Shown here one piece after another: positions 46,901 to 58,900 of a DNA stretch of 64,000 nt. The notes beneath the pieces were generated by a model that ran no database searches, was not told the origin of the DNA, and saw only the letters and a program-made list of their open reading frames with translations. Numbering within the stretch: the stretch's first letter is position 1; each line of letters opens with the position of its first letter. The stretch is from Chelonoidis abingdonii (taxonomy: Eukaryota > Chordata > Testudines > Testudinidae), in NCBI RefSeq assembly GCF_003597395.2, contig NC_133790.1, forward strand, positions 17,916,095-17,980,094. The letters run 5' to 3'. A program made the position numbers and the translations under genes.

Positions 46901-49900
46901 CCTATTTTCTGCTTTTGTACATGGTCCCATCAAAGGCTCACTTTTAAATGGCTAGAAGAGTTGATGTGAGGTGATACCCTCCCAAGCTGAAAATGCTGTT
47001 ATACAGTGCTCTCAGCCTCTTCTTAAACAATCTGAGAGCCAAGAGATCAGGAGTGGCAGTTGAACACTGTCCAACACGGTGGTATAAATACCATTGTCCC
47101 TAGGTTAGTGGGCCTGTCAGGCTTAAACATTACTTAATATGTAACCTGGACATAGATCATGTATACAAATGCCCCAAGTTGAAGCTATTGTGATGGTTAC
47201 TGAGAACAGAGGGAGGAATAAGTGCATATTTTAACTAGGTTCCAATTAAACTGCTGTTTTCTTTCCAGTGCTTGACAAAAATTTTGTAATCAGCTGGTCT
47301 CTGCTGGTCTGGATCTATTTATCTCTTGCACAATGACTTCCATTCATTATGCTGTCAGAATACCCTTTTTGTTTCTTGCTTCATTTGTACAGGAAGCTTA
47401 ATTTGAACATAGGTTGAGCTTGATTAGTACCTTGGTATTTGACCATCCAACAAAAATGTCAGGCTGCTTTTAATATGGTGCTTCAAAAGGATCCTAGAAA
47501 TCTCCGCTAGACTTTTTGTCTATGGTTAAATGACCTTTTTAAGGGAATGGTAGCATCCAAGTGTTATCTCTTAATTTTTTGCTGTGCACAGAAATTCTTG
47601 CCACTCTGAAGGGACACTCTGGCTTGGTGAAGGGATTGACCTGGGATCCTGTTGGGAAATATATAGCCTCTCAGGCTGATGACCGAAGCTTGAAGGTGTG
47701 GCGGACCATGGACTGGCAGTTAGAAACCAGCATCACAAAACCATTTGATGAGGTATCTGTCATGCGTTAAGGAGCACATAGTGAACAAATTAAAAAACTC
47801 ATAATACTTCTGGTCTGTACAGATATTAGCTAATTAAACAGGACTGAAATGCTTGCTGTGTGGTTCGTGCCTGCTCTTATCCCTCTTGGAGTTCCCAACT
47901 CTACAAGCGGAGCTGATGCTAGGCATAAGCAGATTAAGCAATTGCTTAGGGCCTCGAGCAGCTCAAGAGGGCCCCCTATTCGCGCCCGCGCGCACACACA
48001 AATATTCGTGCTCCTGATGGGCTAGTACCACCTATGTGTACAAGTTAGCTCTCTGCTTCTCCTGTGACTTTCTGTCCAGAAAGGGGGCTTCAACTATTTG
48101 GGAACATAAAATAACTGTGTTCAGACAATATGAACAAACCTTTGTGAATAGCCTGTCTTAACCTAAATAATTGCACCTACCCTCCCTTATCCCTGTAAAG
48201 AGGCACATTATTCATAGATTCATAGACTCTAGGACTGGAAGGGACCTCGAGAGGTCATCGAGTCCAGTCCCCTGCCCTCATGGCAGGACCAAATACTGTC
48301 TAGACCATCCCTGATAGACATTTATCTAACCTTTGCCACAAGGCTCGTATCCTATCAAAGAAAGCTATCAGATTGGTTGACACTTTGTTCTTACAAATCC
48401 TTCCTGGCAGTTCCCTATCACCTTACCACTTCCAAGTGTTTGCATGATGTCTTTAATACTTGCTCCATTATCTTCCCTGGCACAGAAGTTAAACTAACTG
48501 GTCTGTAGTATTCCTGGATTGTTTTTATTTCCGTTTTATAGATGGGCAACTATATTTGCCCTTTCCAGTCTTCTGAATCTCTCCTGTCTACCATAACTTT
48601 CCAAAGATAATACTAGAGGCTCAGATACCCCTCTATTTACTCCTTGAGTATTCTAGATGCATTTCACAGGCCTGGTGACTGCAGGCATCTAACTTTCTAA
48701 GTGATTTTTAACTTGCTCTTTTTTTATATCTCTAAACCTACCCCTTCCATAAGCATTCACTATGTTACATTCCTTCAAACTTCTCAGTGAAGACCGAAAA
48801 AGAAGTCATAACTCTGCCATTTCCAAGTTTCCTGTTACTGTTTCTCCTCTGCACTGAGCATGGGCCTACCCTGTCCTTGGTCTCTCCTCTTGTTCTAATG
48901 TATTGATAAAAGCTCTGTTTCCTTTATTCCCATAGCTAGTTTGAGTTCATTTTGTGCCTTTGCTTTCTAATCTGCCCTGCATTCCTGTGTTGTTTGCCTA
49001 TTTCATCCTTTGTACTGACCTAGTTTCCATTTTGATATGACTCCTTTTATTTGTAGGCATGCAAGATCTCGTGGTTAAGCCAAGGTGTCTTTTGCCACAT
49101 TTCCATCTTCTACCTTGGAATAGCTTGCTTTGGCCTTAATAGTGTCCCTTTGAAAAACGCCAACTCTCTCAGTTGTTTTCCCTCAGTCTTGATTCATGCG
49201 ATCTTACCTATCAGCTCTCTGAGCTTACCAGAATCTGCCTTCCTGAATCCATTGCTCTATTTGCGTGTACTCCTTCTACCCTTCCTTAGAATTGCAACTC
49301 TACGATTTCATGACACTTCACCAAGCTTCCTTCTACTTTCAATCTCAACAAGTTCCTCCTATTTGTTAAAATCAAGTCTAGAACAGCTTTCCCCTAGTAG
49401 TTTTCATGCTCGAAAAAAAGTTGTCTGCAATGCGTCCAGGAACTTATTGGATCTCTGTGCCCGTGGTGGTTTTCCACATATATCTGGATAGTTGAAGTCC
49501 CCCATCACCACCAAACTGGGCTTTGGATGATTTTGTTAGTTGTTAAAAAAAGTCTCATCCAGCTCTTCCACCTGGTTAGGTGGCTGTAGTAGACTCCTAG
49601 CACGACTCCCCTGTTTTTTACCCTTTTATCCTACCAGAGACTTCATACTCCGTCTCCATGTCCATCTCCACCTCAGTCAAGGGGTACATTTTAATATATA
49701 AGGCAACCCCNNNNNNNNNNNNNNNNNNNNNNNNNGTACTTCTAAATATCTCCGAGAGATGGAGATCCACAACCTCCCTAGAGCATTTATTCCCAGGTGT
49801 TTACATCACTCCCGTGACCTAGGAACTTTTTCCTGATGTCCACCTAAATCTCCTTGCTTGCAGGGTTTAAAGCCCATTTGCTTCTTTGTCTTATCACAGG

Positions 49901-52900
49901 AGGACTAAAGGTGAAACCAGTTTTTCTCTCTCCTCTGCGCCTGCAGTTGTTTGATGACACCCTTTTAGATACCTGAAAATGCTATCATGTGCCCCTCTTC
50001 AGGTCTCTCTTATCCAAAATAATAACCCGTATTCTTTTCAGCCTGTCAGTTCATAGTCATCGTGTCGCAAGACCTTTATCTGATTCTTTTGTTGCTTTGC
50101 TCTGGACCCTCTCCATATTTCCACAGTCTTTTCTTGAAATCTGTCAGGATGCCGCAGACTGACACAATACTCCAGTTTGAGGCTAACGCAGCACAGAGAC
50201 TGTGAGCGGCAAGAATGACTTCTCGGTGTCTTGTTTACAAGACACCTGTTAATGCATCACCAGAATCTACGTTTGCTTTTTTTCGTACAACAGGTATCAC
50301 ATTGTTGACTATATTTAGCTTCTTGGCTCCACCTACCCCCTAGATCTCTTTCTGGCCTTATTATCTTCCTAGATCGTACTCTTCCGAAATTCGTGCTATT
50401 TGATGTGAAAATCTGATTCGTTCCCGTTCTTTAAGTGGAGCACTTTTGTATTTGTCGTTTATTGAACATCGTCTAGGTTTAACCCGACCATTTCTCCAAT
50501 GTTCCAGATCTTTTGGATTTTGACTCGTGTCCGTCCAATGCAGTTGCAACCCTCCTAAGCGTTGGTATTCGAGCGTCCGCAACTTAATACGCGTTACTTC
50601 TAGCAAATCCTAAAGTCAGTTGCATGAAGATATATTGAACAGAGCCGCGGTCCCAAAACAACCCCTGCGGAACCCCACTTGATACTTTCCAGCCGGAGTG
50701 GAGCAATTAATAACTACTCTCTGAGTAGGTTATCAGCCCGAGTTATGCAGCCACCTTATATCGTAGCCCATTTAAATTGTATTTGCCTAGTTTATTCATA
50801 AGGATATCATGCGAGACCACGTGATCAAATGCTTTACTAAATCTAGGTATACCACATTCACTGCTTCTCCCTTTTCCCAAGGCTCTATCCTATCAAAGAA
50901 AGCTATCAGATGGTTTGACACATTTGTTCTTTACAAATCCTTCCTGGCTAGTTCCCTATCACCTTACCACTTCCAGTGTTTGCAGATGATTCTTTAATTA
51001 CTGTCTCCATTATCTTCCCTGGCACAGAAGTTAAACTAACTGGTCTGTAGTTTCTGGAGTTTTTATTTCCGTTTTTATAGATGGGCACATATTTGCCCTT
51101 TTCCAGTCTTCTGAATCTCTCCTGTCTACCATAACTTTCCAAGATAATAGCTAGAGGCTCAGATACCTCCTCTATTTACTCCCTTGAGTATCTTAGATGC
51201 ATTTCATCAGGCCTGGTGACTTGCAGCATCTAACTTTTCTAAGTGATTTTTAACTTGCTCTTTTTTTATTTATCTTCTAAACCTACCCCTTCCAATAGCA
51301 TTCACTATGTTAGACATTCCTTCAGACTTCTCAGTGAAGACCGAACAAAGAAGTCATTAAGCATCTCTTCCATTTCCAGTTCCTGTTACTGTTTCTCCCT
51401 CCTCACTGAGCAGTGGGCCTACCCTGTCCTTGGTCTTCTCTCTGTTCTAATGTATTGATAAAAGTCTTCTTGTTTCCTCTTATTCCCATAGCAGTTTGAG
51501 TTCATTTTGTGCCTTTTCTTTCTAATCTGCCCTGCATTCCTGTGTTGTTTGCTATATCATCCTTTGTATCTGACCTAGTTTCCATTTTTGATAGACTCCT
51601 TTTATTTTTGTAGCATGCAAGATCTCGTGGTTAAGCCAAGGTGTCTTTTGCCACATTTCTCTATCTTCTTACCATTGGAATAGCTTGCTTTTGGCCCTTA
51701 ATTAGTGTCCCTTTGAAAAACTGCCAACTCCTCAGTTGTTTTCCCTCAGTCTGCTTCTATGCGATCTTACCTATCAGCTCTCTGAGCTTACCAGAATCTG
51801 CCTTCCTGAATCCATTGTCTCTATTTTGCTGTACTCCTTCACTTCCTTAGAATTGCAAACTCTACGATTTCATGATCACTTTCACCAAGCTTCCTTCTAC
51901 TTTCAATTCTCAACAAGTCTCTCCCTATTGTTAAAATCAAGTCTAGAAACAGCTCCTCCCTTTTTCCCCTGTCTATCCTTCCTGAGCAAACTATACCCAT
52001 CCACACCAACATTCCAATCATGTGTATTATCCCACCAAGTTTCAGTGATGCCAACAATGTCATAGTTGTATTTATTTATTAGCACTTCCAGTTCTTCCTG
52101 CTTATTACCCATACTTCTCGCATTTGTATATGCCCAACTTCCCTCCAGCTGCAAGAGCTGGATAGAGCTGCCTATGGAGCACATCAATCCTGCTCCCCTT
52201 TTTGGCAACAGGTATCCTTCCCTCTGGCAGGATACCTTCCTTCTGCCCATATAGGAGTAGATAAAAAAATAAACAAAACCTAGTCCTTGTATTTGTTAAA
52301 GTCCTAGCTTTGAAGAATAATATTTGCACCTTACCAGCACTCAGTGTGTTATAGTATGACTGCTCAGGGCATTGTGTTGTGGCTTGGTATGTTTTAGGGG
52401 TTGAAGGGTGGGAAGTGTCTCCAGACAATTGAGATAAAGCAAAAAATAGATGGGGGTGCTATTTCCCAGTTTTTCATTGCACTGATGCCTTTTTAGTTTT
52501 AATCTGAATAGGGTTCACATGCAAAATACTGTAGTCTTAGCTTTATCAAAAATTTTTGAAGATTAATCACAGTCAGTGATCTTTTCAGGTGCTAATAGCT
52601 TTATGAATTGCAGACATAGTAAGTTTGTCTATTAGCCTCTCAGCAGGATGCAAATGTAATGTAGTGACTTTTACTAGACTTGCCTATCTGCTGGAAAAAC
52701 ATGGAGGAGAGTAAGTGTGTGGGGGATTTGTCCCTTCCCTTCCCTTTGCACTAAATGTGTAGTGATGTGGCTAGCAATGTTCTTCATCGTCATTCATTTG
52801 CATTCAGCTGTTTACAGTCTGTGAGGTAGTGCGTTTGCAAACTTGGAGCTCATAATTTTTAACTGATGTGTTGCAGCCATGTCACTAACCAGGATGATGA

Positions 52901-55900
52901 ATATTTGGTGTACAGTATTCTATAGAATTCTGCATTCTTGCCTATTATAAAGAATGGTATTTTCAGGTGTTCTTTCCATTTAAAAAATTGTCCTGGAGAG
53001 CCTCTTTTCAATATCAGTCCCCAGTTTTGCATCTATTCTGACAATAACCAGATCCTCTTATTCACTGTCTAGCTCCTAGGTGACAGCTTCAGAACTTAGA
53101 TTGGACCAATCATGTGGATAGGGATGAAGCGCTGAGAATTTAGTGTACTGAAATGTTATTGCTGAAATTGTGTTACGCTCCTGAAAGAAACAAGAAATCA
53201 CTTATTCAGTTTGTAAAATCTAACTTTCCTTTTTCTGAACCCTCAGAAGTTGTCATAAATGCCCTCTGATCAATCAATCTAGACCCCTTTAAAGGCCTAG
53301 TATGTTGTTTTTTTCTCAGTGTGGAGGGACAACACATGTTCTGCGTCTCAGCTGGTCACCTGATGGACACTATCTGGTTTCTGCTCATGCCATGAATAAT
53401 TCTGGACCTACTGCTCAGATCATTGAGAGAGATGGATGGAAAACCAACATGGATTTTGTAGGGCACCGCAAAGCAGTGACAGTGGTGGTGAGTAAATTTA
53501 AAGAGTAAGGTCTCCTTAAAGTATAGCTTTTAGAAAATATGCTCTCTTGATATTTTATGTGCAACATAGGGAAACAGCTGATATAGATAGATGTAAATAT
53601 GATAAACGTTATTAATTGATACATAGATGTTTAAAAATCTGTCAGTTTAAGGTAAGTGTAGACTTTCACCTGTACAATTTTTTTCATTTCATGGATTTGG
53701 AAGCAGGCCCGCTGACAGCAATTCCGGGTCCCAGAGCAGAACAGTCAGTGGGCCCCCTAGAAAGGGATGGCTCAGCGTGGCGTTGCCACATGGGCGTGAA
53801 GCTGGACCATGTGCAGTGGCTGGGGCATGCACCCACAAGCCGGGCCTAGCGAGCTGCTGGCTGTGCTCTTCCAGCCAGGGCCGCATTAACCTTTTGTGGG
53901 CCCAGCACCAAACATATTTGTGAACCCCCCCATGGGGGCAATGGAGCATGGCACCAAGAGGTCAGTACCCAGAGCAAGGGGCTGGCTGGGGGAATGGGGC
54001 ATGGCATGGCGGGGCCAGCCCTGCTCCACCCAACCCAGTGCAAGCTGCCAAACTGACATTGGCCCACCTGTATGCCACCTCCCTCAGGGGCCGTGCCATG
54101 CAGCCCCTCCACCCAACAGCCTCTGACTCCCTATGCCCAGCATCCCCCTGCCCAGAGAACCCCCACAATCTCTCCCACCACAAATGCACAGTACCCTGCA
54201 CACCACTACCCCTGCTCAGAGGGCCCCCCATCCACAACCCCACCACAACTGTCCAGCACCCCACACAGAACCCCCACTCCCTAGCACCCCAACACACTCA
54301 GATCTGGGCCATAGTAAAAGCTGCTCACAGAACCCAGACCACTGTGTGGAGTCCTGGACCTTCCACCCTGAGGGTCACCAGCAGGGAGAGGTAATGCCAG
54401 GAATAGGGTTGGAGAGGCAGGAGCTCCTGGAAGGAGGTGGCTTTACAGGCCCATGGGCTGGGCAGCGGTTGGGAAGGGGGAGAAGTGTGGGCATTTTGGA
54501 AGGATGGGAAGCTTCAGTTTCAGATTTTGCTCCACAACATCTATGCTTAATACCGCAAGGAGCACCTACACTGACCAGCGACATGGGGCACCAGGATGGA
54601 AACACAACTCCCCACAACATAGAGATGTGAGTTCCTGTGTCACTGCACGCACAGAATTGCTTCTTCCTGTTCACTTGAACTTAAAATAACTGCTTCCCAT
54701 TAGGTCTTTGCACTATTTATATTTTCCAGAGGAAGATCTGCAGGTCTTGGTTTCATACCCTTGCACCTCAATGACATTAATAATGTCACTTAGTTAATAA
54801 CACCACCTTACAAGCCACCCTGAGTGAGGGACAGCACATAGTTGTGCTTCCTCGTGTTCATATTGGGTACTGAATTGTGACTCAATCACTGTTTGGTCTC
54901 TTCCTCCCCTCCCTCTTGCTCCATAGAGGAAGTAAGCTGCACAAGCCCTTTTTCTGGTACAACTTACTTTCCCCAAACATGCTGTCTTCCCTGTACCCCC
55001 CCTTCCTCTCTTTCCATGTGCAGAATTGTAAGGTGATGCCTTTCTCATCTCTTACTTCTCACTGTGGGCACAACGTAGGCAGCTCACAATGGAGCTCTTT
55101 GAAAAGGGCTGCCCACATAAAGAAGTGGAACTTCTACACTCCCCATGTATCTTTTGCTGACTTCAGTTACAGCCTCAGAGCCAATTATATTAACATTTAT
55201 TCTTATTAGTACAATTGCTAGAAAACAGAAACAGAATAAAACTGGCAAATGCCATCTCTTCCTCATTCCTTCTCTTCTAGTTTCATATTTAACACCTTCC
55301 TCCCCCACCCAAAGAAAAGGTAGTGAGGCTAGAACTAATGTTTCCCTCATGCCTGCATTTTTTACTCAGGGCCAAATCTCTTTTGAAATCAGTGGGAATT
55401 GTTTGTCCTGGAACTTGTTTCCCCCTGCCCGTCCTGCAGCTTCTGCCAGGGCTCTGGGGCTTCCCTGCCCAGCGTAGCTTCTACTGGGGCTCAGGGCTCC
55501 CCCTCTCTCCCCCTGTGGCTTTCCCCTGCCTACCCACCCATCCACCCAGCGGGGCTTCTTCTGCTCCCCACCCCGCTTTTTTTTTAGATTTCCTGTCCAC
55601 ACTGCAGCAGTGGTAACTACTGCCCCCCTTTTAAAATTACCTGGGCCCCTGACCAATTGCCTCCTTTCCCCCTCCCATCCCCCAGCGTTTCTCAAATGCG
55701 ACCATAGTGGCTGCTTGCAGCCACCAGGAGCTTTTTCTTGCAGCCACAGCTTCCTGGGCAGTGATTTAAGGAGTCGGGGGAGGGAGCAGTGGACTCCCCC
55801 CAGGGTCACCAGCAAGCGGTTGGACCCTGACCCCTTGTGGAGCCACGAACACTGAAGGCAGGGAGCCAGTGAGTTCCCACCTTCCCAAGGGCAGTGAAGC

Positions 55901-58900
55901 TCCAGCTTTGGGTTTCAACTCTGGGGTGGCAGGCAGCAGGCTTCAGTCAAGGGCTTTGGGCTCCAGCCCTGGACCCCACCCATGTGGCAGCAGGTGCTGA
56001 CCCTTGGCTTACCACCACCCCCACTTCGCCCCTGGCCCCCATTGTCTCCCTGCGTACCTCCCCATCCAGGGCTTAATTTGTCCCCTGGCTTGCCAGGGTT
56101 GAGTAAGTCTGCTGTGAAAATTCATATATGTTATGTTTGTTAATGTCACTTTTCACAGCCTCACAACTAGCTAGTAAGTCTGCTGTGAAAAGTGATATTA
56201 ACAAATATTACTTTTTCACAGCAAAGTTAATTAAGTATTTTAGGAAAAATTGTCACCAAAAAAATTGTTGTGAGAACCCCTGCTCTCGGTTACTAGTTCA
56301 AATCCAGCCTGCTTCAGGAGTGACCAAAAGTTTACCTTCCAAGGCCTCTTCAGTGGCTTGTTTGAAATCAGTCTGGTTCCAAATGGGCTGATGTTCACAT
56401 CACAAAACTAGTACAGTTTCGTATTCCTGTTGGTGCATTTATCAGAGATGCCAAAGACTGACTTGGCGATGGAGACAAAAATAGACATCTACAGAAGGTG
56501 TCCTTCCAGCTCAAGGCTGAGACACATTAGGTAGGCAGTGTGAGGAAACCTGCATTGCTTTTGTCTGTGCTGAACGTATGATGGGGACTTTGTTTCCTAG
56601 AGAGGTTAGCCTGACATCGTTTGTGAGCATTAAATTAACATACCCCCCCCCCCCGAAAAACCTCCTAAAAATAATTAATTGATTGTAATGTGATTGGGGT
56701 TTTTTTTCTACCTTTCAGAAATTCAATCCAAAAATCTTCAAAAAGAAACAAAAGAATGGGAGCTCCACCAAGCCAAGCTGTCCCTACTGCTGCTGTGCTG
56801 TCGGCAGTAAGGATCGGTCCCTCTCCGTCTGGGTACGTTTCCTTTGTTGCTTTCATTGGTTGACGTGATCGCTTGGACAACTAGGGGACTTAGCACAGAG
56901 ATCAGGTGTACAGAATTAGGATCTTGCATTTAGATACAGTGTTTATTGGCCACTCTGCCTGTTATCAGGGGATTGTAGGAAAACACTGCACTGGAATTAT
57001 CATGAATTGTTTTAGAAATAAGCACTGAAACGTTTTTAAATATTGTATGAAAAGTTGATTATATCCTTAGTCACAATTTCTAGTATCATCAGGTAAATCT
57101 CCCATTGATTTCTGTAATTTTTAAGTTTGCAGTGATTTATTCTAGATCAGGTTTTGGGGACTGAGGTCTCTGATGTTTGGGCCAGAATAGGGTAGGCAGT
57201 ACAGTGTCCCAGATGAAGCTAGGTGGTGGATGCTATCGATGCTTTCTCCCCCTCTATGAAACTAACATAGGGAAGCAAAGGCCCTAGGGAATCCAGTTTC
57301 AAGGCCTGATGCTACATAAGGGACTAAGAGTATGGCTACACTTGAAATTTCAAAGCGCTGCCGCGGCAGCGCTTTGAAGTGTGTGTGTGGTCGGAGCGCT
57401 AGCACTGGGAGAGAGCTCCCAGCGCTGCACGTAAACCACATCCTCTACTGATTACACGGAGGCTTTTTTTTCACACCCCTGAGCGCTGTAAAGTGCCAGT
57501 GTAGCCATACCCTAAGAGAGTCAGTGATAGAATATGCTGCTGTTGTCAGAGAAGAGGAGCTGGTGCCCAACTTGAGATCCACTGAGCCTGATCTGCTGAA
57601 GTTTTGAGCACTTACAGCTGCACCTGATGTCACTGGGAGCTGTGCTTTGAACATATAAAGTGCTATAATAATGCCCCCAACCTGTAAAATTGAAAATATT
57701 ACTACCAGCTCACCCTAGGGATGTATCCTGAAGATAAATCCGCTAATGATTGTGAACCACTCAGATGCTCTGGTGATGAGTGCCATAAAAATATGGAAAT
57801 TAATAATAATAATAATTTTGTCTTTAGAGCAGGGTTTGAATAGTAAGCAGTAAATAAGCATAGGGCCACACACTGAATGATGAGGAGGATGAAAAAGAGT
57901 ATTGAATAGCTACCCATTCAGTGAGCATTGTTCAATCTATACACTGAATGAGGCAGGGCTCATGGCGGGGAAAAGGAATTGACTTGTCCTAACAAACCTG
58001 ACCCAAGGCCACTCACTGTATCACAGGCTATGACCTCTTGTAAGAGAAACAGTTCCTTTCTCTTATCCCATATTCAGCATACCCTACCATGGAATCTGGC
58101 TCCCCCTGAGCTTGCTCTGCAGAATGCAAGGAACATAGTTAGCACAGCCTAGCTGTTGCTGGCTTGACTGATCCCCTGCCTGCTTTGTCCTGGCCTCGGT
58201 TCTCAGCTTCTGCTGTCAGCCAGTAAATGGAGGCAGGGTAGAAAGAACTTTTAAAAAAAAAAAAAATCCAAGTCTTCAAACATCTGGTTTGGCTTTTATT
58301 TGTAAAATCTAAAGTAAAATTGTATTTTCAGATTGTGGCTGAAGGTAAAAATGGTTATTCCTCCACTTCAATGTAAGATTGACTGGTTTGGAAGCTGTAA
58401 TAGGGCAGCGAATCAGCTTAAACAAAGTCTATGGCTTCACAAGGAGGGACATATCCCAGAACATGTTAGTTGCTACCTGCAATTCCCTGTTTCCTTGCTA
58501 AGCAGCCTAAGTGTGATATTTATCCATCAATCACTTAAGAGCATAACACTAAATCTTTCTGCAAAAATACCAAATAACAGGGGTGTTGTTAATCAAAGTG
58601 CCACTTCAGTATATTCTATTATAGCTCCTAATGGTTCCAGCAGAGACTGGGATCTCGTGCTTAGGCACAGCAAAGACACATAGTAAGAGAGAATGCTTGC
58701 CCTGAGGAGCTTACAGTCTGAATAGACAAGATGGATAGATGGTGGGAGGGGAAACAGAAAAGAGGTGAAATAACTTGCTTGGGGTCACACAGCAGGTCTG
58801 TGGTAGATCCAAGATAAGAACCCAGCTTTACTGAATCCCAGGTAACCTCATTATCCGCTGAACCACACTACCTTCTCCTACTTTAGCTTTAGTTAGAGCC

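Larger units (their letters stand above)
48209..52250 (-). mobile_element. CR1 LINE (minus strand), misassembled around a gap
   Basis: The 3' end at 48209 has ATTCATAGATT and GGACTGGAAGGGACCTCGAGA. From 49,738 to 52,250 the element then runs in order from 3' UTR through reverse transcriptase ([19 protein letters not shown]) to the endonuclease ([27 protein letters not shown]). The tract 48,346-49,710 repeats the part at 50,885-51,955 and breaks this order. Confidence 0.85.
47753..53319 (+). other. HIRA: HIRA intron 7, with assembly gap
   Basis: GTATCT to CTCAG, 5.6 kb as assembled. About 4 kb is CR1-derived, including an apparent artefactual duplication, so the true intron is probably more than 1 kb shorter. 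Confidence 0.75.
53488..56718 (+). other. HIRA: HIRA intron 8
   Basis: GTGAGT to TTTCAG. It contains GC-rich repeat mosaics (53,700-54,460) and a hAT-like element (55,683-56,282). The ORFs in those tracts lack conserved motifs and are compositional. Confidence 0.75.
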
